Assembly: GCA_020629845.1 (NCBI GenBank)
Contig: JAHDCQ010000007.1
Coordinates: 1-39,037, forward strand
DNA from: Saprospiraceae bacterium
GTDB taxonomy: Bacteria > Bacteroidota > Bacteroidia > Chitinophagales > Saprospiraceae
Reading direction: 5' to 3'
DNA: 39,037 bases
In this document: piece after piece, positions 1 through 8,600 of the stretch
How the letters are laid out: each line of letters opens with the position of its first letter
Numbering within the stretch: position 1 is the stretch's first letter
The notes under the pieces: model-generated
What the model saw: the letters and a program-made list of their open reading frames with translations, nothing else
What the model was told of the DNA's origin: nothing
Database searches by the model: none
Program-made: the position numbers and the translations under genes

Positions 1-227
1 GTACCATCAAGTATGGTATTGTCTTCAGCGAGTTCAAGCGTATTCGTTGGACTAACTTTATGAATTTTGCCGTCTTTTATAATAATTGTTCGCGCTTCCG
101 TAGCTCCGTCTATAGGGTCAATGATGGTAATATTTTCGATGCAAAGCGCATCTTCATACAACATTTTAGAAGATTGACATGCACTAAGCAGCAAAAAGAT
201 AAACAGAAAAAGACGATATTTTTGCAT
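1..227 (-). CDS. Amidohydrolase-family lipoprotein, N-terminal part (runs off window)
   Basis: Reading the minus strand from an ATG at 227 gives 75 codons open to the window edge. The product starts with a lipoprotein signal (hydrophobic stretch, then LLSAC with the lipid-acceptor Cys at residue 17). It continues with ALCIENITIIDPIDGATEAR and a segment with IIIKDGKIHKV, the usual N-terminal beta-sandwich opening of metal-dependent amidohydrolases (imidazolonepropionase/dihydroorotase superfamily). The catalytic HxH motif would lie beyond the edge, so the substrate cannot be judged. It would be anchored on the periplasmic side of a membrane. The gene points away from the sigma factor gene, and a long inverted repeat lies between them. 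The superfamily call rests only on the N-terminal pattern. Confidence 0.75.
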   Translation of the reverse strand, partial: MQKYRLFLFIFLLLSACQSSKMLYEDALCIENITIIDPIDGATEARTIIIKDGKIHKVSPTNTLELAEDNTILDG

Positions 228-287
228 CGGAAGGATTTTAGATTTGAATGCTCTAAAACCAAAGATACTCAAAATTACTTTAGGGAA

Positions 288-455
288 CTAGTGTTTGACC
301 AAGTATGAAATGTCGGGTAGATTGCGCGTGTTTTTTCGCTAATCAAGGCACAAAATTGGGAACATAACGGGTTATGAAGCCGAATTTTGTAACGTAGAGT
401 AGCGGAAAAAAACCGATCATAGATACCCAACATTTCATATTTGGTCGAACACTAG
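288..455. repeat. Long branched inverted repeat A
   Basis: The outer arms 288-319 and 424-455 are 32 nt each and pair at 29 positions; the three mismatches are transitions. Nested inside are 331-341 with 400-411 (TTTTTTCGCTA against TAGCGGAAAAAA), 351-357 with 383-389 (CAAAATT/AATTTTG), and 363-368 with 371-376 (CATAAC/GTTATG). The repeat fills the gap between the divergent amidohydrolase and sigma factor genes and abuts the GGGTCACC box at 456. No protein is encoded. Confidence 0.85.
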
Positions 456-571
456 GGGTCACCTTTTTTCCTCGCTGCAATAAAAGAGAAATGGTTTTTG
501 GGAAGATATTTCAAAGTATGTTAAGTAAAATAATTTGCTTATCTTCACAGAGGCGATTCAATATTGAATCG
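456..571 (+). promoter_or_regulatory. Candidate operator region of the ECF sigma gene (GGGTCACC box plus 18-bp palindrome)
   Basis: GGGTCACCTTT lies at 456-466, CTGCAAT at 475-481, and the perfect palindrome CGATTCAATATTGAATCG at 554-571, ending 22 nt before the sigma factor ATG. The same three parts, in the same order and with the same 19-nt step between the first two, lie upstream of the minus-strand gene starting at 10863 (11070 down to 11017). Palindromes of this size are typical binding sites for dimeric regulators. The regulator is unknown. No clear TAnnTTTG box was found here. Confidence 0.5.
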
Positions 572-593
572 TAGCACGATGTGATGTAATTAG

Positions 594-1163
594 ATGGAAA
601 CAAGCACTATTGTAGAGCAACTACGAACAGGCAATCAACAGGCCATTCGTAGCTTATACCAAATTTCCTTCCCAGAATGTGCAAGTTTTATTAAAAAAAA
701 TAATGGTACGAATAATGATGCTGAAGATTGTTTTCAGGAAGCCTTAGTCGTGCTATATCGGAAAGTGAGTGACTCGAACTTTCAACTCACTAGCAATATC
801 AAAACCTTTTTATACGGCATTACGCGAAATCTTTGGCTCAATGAATTACGAAAACGTTCCAAAAGCGGACTAAAACTCGTAATGGATGAGCAATCGGATA
901 GAGAATATATCCTAACCGCAGACGATCAAGTGGAACAGAAACAAGAGGAAGAAGTAAAACACAAGCTCATCGCCCAAGCTATTCAAAGGATGCAAGGCAA
1001 TTGCAAAGATGTATTGATTAATTTTTACTTTAAAAAAATGTCTTTACGAGAAATAGCCGCCAAAATGGGATTTACGGAACAGTATGCCAAAAAACGCCGC
1101 TATAAATGTATGGAAAGCTTGAAGCAAAAAGTACGAACGGAGTATGCTACATTAGGACTATAA
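594..1163 (+). CDS. RNA polymerase sigma factor, ECF (sigma-70) family
   Basis: This 189-aa protein has the two-domain layout of group IV sigma factors. Region 2 is at about residues 20-85, with DAEDCFQEALVVLYRKV for core binding and IKTFLYGITRNLWLNELRKR for -10 recognition. Region 4 is at about 125-180, with a helix-turn-helix MSLREIAAKMGFTEQYAKKR for -35 recognition. It would direct RNA polymerase to a dedicated set of promoters. The start is the ATG at 594, 22 nt after a perfect 18-bp palindrome. The next gene begins 12 nt after the stop and encodes a membrane protein with an anti-sigma-like N-terminus, so the two are probably one transcript and a regulatory pair. Targets are not known; the following exported protease genes are the obvious candidates. 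Confidence 0.93.
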   Translation: METSTIVEQLRTGNQQAIRSLYQISFPECASFIKKNNGTNNDAEDCFQEALVVLYRKVSDSNFQLTSNIKTFLYGITRNLWLNELRKRSKSGLKLVMDEQSDREYILTADDQVEQKQEEEVKHKLIAQAIQRMQGNCKDVLINFYFKKMSLREIAAKMGFTEQYAKKRRYKCMESLKQKVRTEYATLGL

Positions 1164-1175
1164 AATAGAAAAAAC

Positions 1176-1997
1176 ATGGACAAGAACTACAATATAGACG
1201 AGATAGAAAATTTCCTAAATCAGGAAATGAGTGCCGAAGATTTAAGTAGCTTTAAAGAACGCTTGGCGCAAGAAGATGGACTACAAGAAGAAGTCGATTT
1301 CCATGCTACCATTGTAGAAGGTATCAAGCAAAGCGCGGAATTAGATTTTCGGGCATTGGTGCAAGACACCCGAAAAGCGATGTTGCAAGAAGAAAATACG
1401 GCTGCAAAAGTGGTGGATTTAAACCAAAATTCTAAATCGCGCGTTCGTTCTTTAGGCAGTAGTCGAATAGTAGCAATAGCGGCTTCACTCGCGCTACTTT
1501 TGGTAGCTGCTTGGTGGGTCTTTTTGAGTCCGATGAGTCCAGAACGGGCATTTGCCAGCAACTTTACTACGCCTAAAGATGTACTTTCTGCAGAAGTAGC
1601 ATCGCGCTTAGAAGAAACAGGATTTGCTAATAATCAAGCCGCCTTACAACAACTACAAGAAGCAATGCTGACTTATCAAAATGACAATTTTGAACAAGCA
1701 CAGCAACAATTAGACGCATTTCAAGCACAATATCCAAACAATGAATTTGCAGCGCAAGCTGCCTACTACGAAGCCCTCTCCGCGATAAACACATCAGACT
1801 ACGAGACAGCACAAGTCAAGCTATTGGACTTGGTAGATACGCCAAATTTTGCCTTGCAAAGCGATGCAAAATGGTATCTAGCACTCAATAGTTTGCATAT
1901 TGGAAACATCGAATTGGCGAAGACTTTGTTGGATTCCCTCCAATCGGATAGCAAGCATGGCACAGCCGCCCAAGGCTTACTGCGAAGGCTTCGTTGA
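1176..1997 (+). CDS. Membrane TPR protein, probable anti-sigma factor of the upstream ECF sigma
   Basis: This 273-aa protein has a cytoplasmic N-terminal part (1-95) of the form IENFLNQEMSAEDLSSFKER, then LAQEDGLQEEV. It resembles the short zinc-free anti-sigma N-termini common in Bacteroidota; the Cys/His signature of zinc-binding anti-sigma domains is absent. One membrane segment (about 98-117, AIAASLALLLVAAWW) follows, then a periplasmic C-terminal part (about 145-270) of TPR-like helical repeats such as NDNFEQAQQQLDAFQAQYPN. The layout fits a sigma factor tether that senses a periplasmic partner through TPRs. It is 12 nt downstream of the sigma gene. No protease-cleavage signal can be recognised. 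The anti-sigma role is inferred from position and architecture. Confidence 0.8.
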   Translation: MDKNYNIDEIENFLNQEMSAEDLSSFKERLAQEDGLQEEVDFHATIVEGIKQSAELDFRALVQDTRKAMLQEENTAAKVVDLNQNSKSRVRSLGSSRIVAIAASLALLLVAAWWVFLSPMSPERAFASNFTTPKDVLSAEVASRLEETGFANNQAALQQLQEAMLTYQNDNFEQAQQQLDAFQAQYPNNEFAAQAAYYEALSAINTSDYETAQVKLLDLVDTPNFALQSDAKWYLALNSLHIGNIELAKTLLDSLQSDSKHGTAAQGLLRRLR

Positions 1998-2042
1998 GTA
2001 TGGTTTTGAATTTTGAATGCACCAAATTGTAAGTACTCAATG

Positions 2043-2099
2043 AGTGAATGAAAGAATGGTGAATTAGTGAATAATTATAGTTTGCATTCGCTCATTCAG
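2043..2099. repeat. Degenerate inverted repeat of GTGAATGA/TCATTCA units
   Basis: In the gap before the M48 peptidase gene, the segment starting near 2043 (GTGAATGAAAGAATG) pairs imperfectly with the segment ending near 2099 (CATTCGCTCATTCAG), about 12 of 15 positions. The same words (AATGAGTGAAT, GAATGAGCGAATAATG) recur in the gap at 14069-14130. It could act as a weak processing site or attenuator between genes 2 and 3 of the cluster. Confidence 0.5.
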
Positions 2100-2136
2100 T
2101 CATTCAAAATTAATTATTACAGCGCATTACTAACAA

Positions 2137-3657
2137 ATGAGAACAACATTCAATATCCTCCTATGCTTTTTCGCCTTTGCGAATACTACTCAGGCTATTT
2201 CGTATGAAAAAGTGTACGCAAATCTAAAAGATGCGATTGGTGAGCAGGGGCGGGCGTTTCCTGCATTAGAAGTTCGCCCTGGAGCGAATAGCGTCTTAGC
2301 CTATAATCGTACGAAAAACACCATTTTCATTGACGAAAAAGCCCTTGATATTTGCGCCTCTTTTGGTGCAGCTTCCGAGGATGCTTTAGCTTTTTTATTG
2401 GCGCATGAACTTACTCATTTCTATCAAGAACATGATTGGAAAGTAGCAGGTTTTGGCAGTCGTTTTCTTGCTGCTAAAGATACTTATCATCGGCATGTAG
2501 TGGATGAGCAAGAGGCGGATTTATTTGGCGCGTTTCTGACGCATCTAGCAGGCTATCGGTCGGTGAAAATTATACCTGCTATTTTTGATAGGGTCTATCA
2601 AACCTATGGACTAAGTGAACATTTGGATAAATACCCTAGCCTATCCGAGCGTAAGCAAGTGGCACAGGAAGTCTGTAAGAAAGTAAGTGAACTTATTCAG
2701 CTTTTTGAAACGGCGAATCATTTGGTGGCTATCAATGAGCATCTGACTGCTGCTGCCGCTTATGAGCATATTCTTCAATTTGTAAAGTATAAAGAACTAT
2801 ACAAAAATACAGGCACTGCCCTAGTAGCTGCCGCTGCAAATGAACTACAATATGGCGAAACGCGCTTCTATTTTCCGCTAGAATTGGATGCTGATATTCC
2901 ACTACGCGATGGGGCTATCGCTGACCGAAAAGAATTGTTACAAAAAGCCATTCAATATCTCTCTACTGCGACTCGCATGGAGAATCAGGATATTGGAACG
3001 TTTATAAATTTATGCAGCGCGTACATTCTAAATCAGCAATATAGCGAAGCAGCACAGCTTAGTACATTGCTTACTCGCTTGGAAAGTAGTACCATACAAA
3101 GCGATAAAATAGCAGTCTTGAAAGGCATTATAGCTGTCAAGCAAAACGATTTCGACAGAGCAAAACAAATTTTCCAAGCCATACAAAATAGTAGTACTGA
3201 AACTAGTGTAATTCAATTGGCAAAACTTAACCTAGTCGCTTTAGAAGGACAAGTTATTACTCCGAACATACGCCCTTTTCAGCCTTCTACTGAACAAATA
3301 GAGGGGCTTGACTTGGGTTATCAAAATGATTTTGATTTCCAAGAAATGAGCATCAACAACCCTTACACACAAGAAGAAAACAACTTTGGCACCTACCAGA
3401 AAGCAAGTGCCACCCTTACCCACATCAGCGGATATAGTAATACGATTGCGCTACTCACCACCGACAAAATAAACACCACTACTTCTGATGGATTAGGCAT
3501 CGGTACAAGCTTCGAGCAGATTCAGCAGGCTCATCCTGACGGACGTATGCTGCATCATGATCGAGGCTTTTATCTCGTACTTCCACAGCGCAAACTCTTT
3601 TTTGTATTCGATACATTTAATCGAGTCAGCACTTGGGGAACCTATGAGTACTATTGA
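2137..3657 (+). CDS. Exported M48-type metallopeptidase with TPR-like C-terminal region
   Basis: This 506-aa protein has a cleavable signal peptide (1-20, ending NTTQA). The peptidase core holds the zinc motif HELTH at residues 90-94 and a second motif DEQEADLFGA at 123-132, which supplies the third zinc ligand in M48 enzymes (HtpX, Ste24, BepA families). After about residue 190 the protein becomes helical with TPR-like segments (LTAAAAYEHILQFVKYKELY; IAVLKGIIAVKQNDFDRAKQ), as in the periplasmic quality-control protease BepA. The last 60 residues form a separate small domain of unknown type. It would act in the periplasm or outside the cell. It sits between the anti-sigma-like gene and two further exported proteins. 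The substrate is unknown. Confidence 0.85.
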   Translation: MRTTFNILLCFFAFANTTQAISYEKVYANLKDAIGEQGRAFPALEVRPGANSVLAYNRTKNTIFIDEKALDICASFGAASEDALAFLLAHELTHFYQEHDWKVAGFGSRFLAAKDTYHRHVVDEQEADLFGAFLTHLAGYRSVKIIPAIFDRVYQTYGLSEHLDKYPSLSERKQVAQEVCKKVSELIQLFETANHLVAINEHLTAAAAYEHILQFVKYKELYKNTGTALVAAAANELQYGETRFYFPLELDADIPLRDGAIADRKELLQKAIQYLSTATRMENQDIGTFINLCSAYILNQQYSEAAQLSTLLTRLESSTIQSDKIAVLKGIIAVKQNDFDRAKQIFQAIQNSSTETSVIQLAKLNLVALEGQVITPNIRPFQPSTEQIEGLDLGYQNDFDFQEMSINNPYTQEENNFGTYQKASATLTHISGYSNTIALLTTDKINTTTSDGLGIGTSFEQIQQAHPDGRMLHHDRGFYLVLPQRKLFFVFDTFNRVSTWGTYEYY

Positions 3658-3730
3658 AGGAATTTTGAATTTTAAATAAGCAGTTAAGCGGAATTATTCA
3701 AGCTTAATTACAAAACTAAAAACAACTCAA

Positions 3731-5500
3731 ATGAAGACGTATTTAACAGTATTGGCGATGTGTCTTTTAGTGCAGGTAGGCTTTGGACAAAAACACAAGC
3801 ATACACATGTATCGCTCTTGGATAAACTCAATTTATTGCAAGACCCAAGCTGTGAGGCACATGCGCACGCACATGGAGAGGAAGCAGTAAATACTTGGCA
3901 AGCGACAATAACTAACCTTAGTGGAAGAAACATTGTAAGAGGAGGAAGAAGAACACCTCCAAGTCTTTCGGGTTTAGTCTGTTTCGATGCGACTGGTTTT
4001 AAGGTGACAAGTGCCATGCCTGCAGAAGGTGATTTTTTTTATGCGGATGCGCCTGATGCTACTTTAACAAAACTAACGCAAGTAGTAGATTTGAAACAAG
4101 ATCGTGGCGGAGAGAATTTTTTCTATGCCTATCAATACCGAATGGCAGATAATCAAAAACGACTGCACCATAAAACAGATGTCATTATTGAGTATAAGGA
4201 TGTTAGTGGAAATGTGTTAGGTATATTGCATGAACGAACGGACTTCACCCACCGTGCTGCCGACGAACAATACGTGGTCAAGAGTGGTACGAGTACTGCT
4301 CCCGCAGGTACAAGATTTATACAATGGACCGTACAATGGAAAGATGGCGGTGACCGCAATCATATTATTTTCGATGACTTTTGGTTAGGATATAATGACC
4401 CTAGCCGCCATTGCGTAACAGGACTGCATGGCTCTCCTTATAGCTGTTTCTCCGACCCTAATATGCTATCAGGAGATGTAATAGAAATGACTTGCGAGCA
4501 GTTTTTTGATGAGGAATTCATCAATAAATTAGTAATGATTAACCCTACCAAAGCTTGTGATGCTGATGGCACAGTTGCAATCACACGCCCTGGCGGCAAT
4601 GCCGGCGGTAGTGGAGCGCTAGCGGATATGAATACCACAAGACGATTAGTATTTGAGTATAAAAATTCTTCGCCACTATGTCAGCAGCCTCCTTTAATTT
4701 TAAATGTAAGACTTACTGGAGATTGTCCGCCACCTGCCTTTGCTGAAACAACACTCCCTACAGTGGCGGTTCCTTGTGGCTATGATCTTGAAAATGATCC
4801 TGCTCATATTATTGGAACTCCTGAAGGCAAAGGGGCTTTTGAGTTTGAAGATGTAGGAAATGTAGAAGAGTGTGGAGGGCAAATCGTTCGTACTTGGACG
4901 ACACAAACCAATCCAGAAGGCGAAATCCTAAGCAAAGAACAAATCATCAATATTGGGGTCATTACTGTTTATCGAGACAGAGACTATACAGGAGATTTAA
5001 TCGCTTTTGAAGAAGGACTCATCTATACAAATCGGGTCAATATTAGAAATAGTGATCGCGTTGATTTTAAAAAGATTCGTTCTATTAAGGTAGCTCCAGG
5101 TTATCAGGTCACGACCTACTCTAGTAAACCACTTTCTGAATCATCAGGCAAATATACAGCCGATATTGATAAGATTACTTTTAATCCTAGACTGAGAAGC
5201 TCGGATACTAATGCTTTAGAAATCACTAAGATTGGGGAAGAGATTAGTGTTGTCATTTATAGGGATGACAATGAACGAGGCGATTATCAACATTTTATTG
5301 GAGAACAGGAGGTGAATATAGATGATTTGATATTTGGTAGAGAAACCTCTTCTTTTTTGATAAAAACAGGCTACCAGTTAGTCGTGTTTACAGAGCCTGA
5401 TTTTAAAGGAGAAAGTTTCACCTTTACCTCTGATCTCGGATTCATGCGGCGCGGATTTAATGATAGAGTGGCTTCCTTTAAAATTATTAAATCGCGATAA
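3731..5500 (+). CDS. Exported protein with two C-terminal beta/gamma-crystallin-like domains
   Basis: This 589-aa protein has a signal peptide (1-19, ending VGFG before Q20). A His-rich stretch (KHKHTH; EAHAHAHGEE) near the mature N-terminus could bind metal. The middle (about 50-400) is Cys-containing, beta-rich and not recognised. The C-terminus has two similar segments, about 411-495 (ITVYRDRDYTGDLIAFEEG) and 505-589 (VVIYRDDNERGDYQHF, then VVFTEPDFKGESFTF). Both have the Y/F-x-D-x-x-x-G-x-x-x-x-F spacing of Greek-key beta/gamma-crystallin motifs, which often bind calcium. The last residues (VASFKIIKSR) do not look like a type IX secretion tail. It is fourth in the sigma/CHAT cluster, 73 nt after the M48 gene. 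The function is unknown; a stable extracellular binding protein is plausible. Confidence 0.75.
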   Translation: MKTYLTVLAMCLLVQVGFGQKHKHTHVSLLDKLNLLQDPSCEAHAHAHGEEAVNTWQATITNLSGRNIVRGGRRTPPSLSGLVCFDATGFKVTSAMPAEGDFFYADAPDATLTKLTQVVDLKQDRGGENFFYAYQYRMADNQKRLHHKTDVIIEYKDVSGNVLGILHERTDFTHRAADEQYVVKSGTSTAPAGTRFIQWTVQWKDGGDRNHIIFDDFWLGYNDPSRHCVTGLHGSPYSCFSDPNMLSGDVIEMTCEQFFDEEFINKLVMINPTKACDADGTVAITRPGGNAGGSGALADMNTTRRLVFEYKNSSPLCQQPPLILNVRLTGDCPPPAFAETTLPTVAVPCGYDLENDPAHIIGTPEGKGAFEFEDVGNVEECGGQIVRTWTTQTNPEGEILSKEQIINIGVITVYRDRDYTGDLIAFEEGLIYTNRVNIRNSDRVDFKKIRSIKVAPGYQVTTYSSKPLSESSGKYTADIDKITFNPRLRSSDTNALEITKIGEEISVVIYRDDNERGDYQHFIGEQEVNIDDLIFGRETSSFLIKTGYQLVVFTEPDFKGESFTFTSDLGFMRRGFNDRVASFKIIKSR

Positions 5501-5511
5501 AAAGGAATGCC

Positions 5512-5597
5512 ATTGTAGCTGCCGAGCGGTGCTCGGCACACGCTGCTCTTTGTTCTCCTCGCACGGCTTGCACCAAGCACCACTTGGTGATTACAAT
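5512..5597. repeat. Three-stem inverted repeat P between crystallin-like and CHAT genes
   Basis: The outer stem is ATTGTA (5512-5517) with TACAAT (5592-5597). Inside are a perfect hairpin GCCGAGC-ggt-GCTCGGC (5521-5537) and a second CACCAAG-5nt-CTTGGTG (5571-5589). The block is richer in GC than the flanking genes. There is no T-run after it, so it is not a classical intrinsic terminator, though it could protect or attenuate a shared transcript. Confidence 0.8.
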
Positions 5598-5652
5598 TCA
5601 CCCGATTTTAGGGATGAGCGAAAGATTTTTTCATCAAAACATGCGATGATAT

Positions 5653-8600
5653 ATGTGTGAAAGAAAACAGGCTACAACTGTCGAAGGTCTTCAAGACCTT
5701 CGACTTCTAAACGTATGGCTACTATTCCTATTCCCTGTGTTGTCCGTGACAGCACAGGGAATAGCTTTTCCAGAAATCAATCAACTCATAACAAATAATG
5801 AACTTGAAAGCGCAGCGAAAGCAATTGAAAAAGCTACTGAACATAAAAAAAATCAAGCGGGGCTGAAAGCTGCTACGCTACGCCATTTAGAAGGAAAACT
5901 ACAAGCCGTAAAGGGAGAATACCAAGCTGCAAAAGCAACTTTTAAATCTATACAAATAAAGAGGTATAAGGAATTAAAAAATGTAAATAACATTCAACTC
6001 GCCTCTATTTATACAGAACTACAGGAACTACATCAAGCAGACTCTTTATTGAACGTGTCAAAAAACACGACTTGGGAATATAATTATCAGCTTGGCTTAC
6101 TACGCTTGGCACAACATCAATATGAAGCTGCTGATTCGCTCTTTCAACAACTTTTAACGGATAATTCTCTACCTAATATCTCACTCCAAGTTTTGTATCG
6201 TTTAGGTGAATCAAAACTGGAACAAGAGCAGTTCTTAGCAGCCGATTCTTTATTACAGTTAGCTTTAACAAAAACACAAGATACATTATCAATCGCCAAC
6301 ATTTATATCCAAAACTATTTGGGACGATTAAAAACGAAAGTAGGAACGTATGATGAGGCATTGACACACTTTCAAATAGCTATCGCATTAGCTAAACAGC
6401 ATTTACATCACAAAAATCCATATATAGGTAAGCTATTTTATAGCTTAGGAAGGGTTTATTTAAAGACAGGAAAGTTTAAAAAAGCAGAGGAAAAATTCCA
6501 GGCTGCTCAACCTATATATTTGAAAGCCTACGGCAAAAGTCCAGTATATACCCAAATACTAAGTGGATTTGAAGAACTGTATAGAAAACTAGGACAACAA
6601 GAACGTGCATTAGATTATGCCTTACAACAAAAAGAAATATATCTAGAAGCCAATAATTTGCGGGAGTATGCGCGGGTGGTCAATAATCTTTCGCATAGTT
6701 ATCGAAAATTCAAAGAATACGATAAAGCAGATACCTTACTGACAGATGCGATTACACGACTAGAAGCAGCCCAACTTACCGAAGATCGTTTTTATGGACT
6801 ACTGCAAATGAATTATGGTATTCTAAAATGGACGCAAAAAGCTTATCAGCAAGCGCAAGCAGCTTTGGAAATAGCGAGACAGCAGTTTGAGGTACTTTAT
6901 GGGAAATATCATCCCTGGTATGCGGCAGTTATCAATTATCTAGCCGTATTATATGAGCGATTGGAAGACTACGATAAAGCCGAACAACTCCATATGGAAA
7001 CACAAAAAATTGATAGTACTACTTTGGGTGTGACACATCCATTTTATGTAAATACCCTGTATAATATTGCACGATTTTATCACCTTCGGGGACAAGACAC
7101 CCTTGCAACAAACTACTTCTACAATGCAAATCAGGGACAAATTGATTTGATTTATAATTATTACAGCGGCTTCGATGAGCAAACCCGCTTGGATTATCTA
7201 AAACAAACCGAAAGCGATTTTCATCGCTTTTATTCTTATGTTTTAGAGCGGCCTACTTTAGCAATACAAGCTCAAAATGTCAGTTTAGCGATCAAAAATC
7301 TAGCCCTTGATTTTAGTCGCAACCAACAAAGCTTGATGACTGATATGCAAGATTCTAGCACACTACAGCAGTACGAACAATGGCGCAGCGTGAAAAGAAC
7401 CTTAGCGGAAAGCTATATCAAAACCTCCGCACAACTCACCCAAGCAGGCCTTGATATTGAGGCGCTAGAACTAGAAGCCGAACGCCTAGAAAAAGCCCTT
7501 ATTCGCAGCGACGCGCTTCGTGCAAATCAGTTAAATTCGCCCAAACGCTATACGTTTGAAGACCTAAAAAGCAATATCGCCCCCGACGAAGCGACTATTG
7601 ATTTTTTGCGTTTTCGCTATCATACTCCTACTCGTAAAACGGATAGCATCTATTATCTCGCCCTTGTTAGTCGGCATGATTTTGATACACCGAAATTGGT
7701 CTTTTTAGGCGAAGCCAAAAAACTCCGTCGTATGTTGCGCTCCGATGTACGTCGCGCTGCAAATAACTATATCGAAAATCCACGTATTGCGCGGGATGTA
7801 TATGCCAATATTTGGCAGCCGCTCGCAAAGCATGTGCAAGGAGCAAAGCGCATTCATATTGCGGCAAGTGGTTTGTTGCATAAAGTGGCCTTTGCTGCAC
7901 TACCTACTGAAAATGGGCTACTGCTGGATAAGCATAATTTCGTTTATCATGGCACTTTGCGTGCCTTTATTGAATCCAAAACCTCGCAAGCAAAGCCGAA
8001 GCAAAATTCGATTTGCCTGCTCGGTGGTGCGGACTTTGATTTGGATTCTTTGAGCTTGACACAACTTGCTACAACTCCAAGTAAAATGATTGCCTCAAAT
8101 ACAGTAGTAGATACGAGTATTTTTGATGCTAGTTTAGCAATTAATGACTCCCTGCGTTCAGCCGTACGCTTCAATTACTTAGCTGGTACTATCCTTGAAG
8201 TCACACAAGTGGCGCAACAATTTCAAGCCGCAAATTGGGAAACAAATACCCTAACGGGCGAACAGGCTTTGGAAGAACATGTCAAACAACTAGAGGGTAA
8301 AAACAGTCCACATATTTTGCACCTTGCTACACATGGCTATTTTTTTCCACCACTAAAAAAAGGTCGAAAAGTAGCTGATAATGGGCGCGGACGCATTATG
8401 GCAGCGAAGAATCCCTTATTGCGGTCGGGCTTGGCATTGAGTGGTGCAAATTATAGATGGCAAGAAGGCAAAAGCATCCCTAATGTAGAAGATGGCATTT
8501 TGACCGCTTATGAAATTGCTAATTTGAATTTGAACAACACCCAGCTTGCCGTCTTATCGGCTTGCGAAACTGCCCTCGGTGATGTGCGTACTACAGAAGG

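Noticed and set aside
60-308. Plus-strand ORF of 82 codons
   Set aside because: Antisense to the amidohydrolase lipoprotein gene, then runs through low-complexity sequence and into repeat A; composition is not protein-like.
5460-5660. Plus-strand ORF of 66 codons bridging the crystallin-like and CHAT genes
   Set aside because: Translates the GC-rich hairpins of repeat P; Cys/Arg-rich random-looking product.
7745-8053. Plus-strand ORF of 102 codons inside the CHAT gene
   Set aside because: Another frame of a well-supported coding sequence; no independent family pattern.
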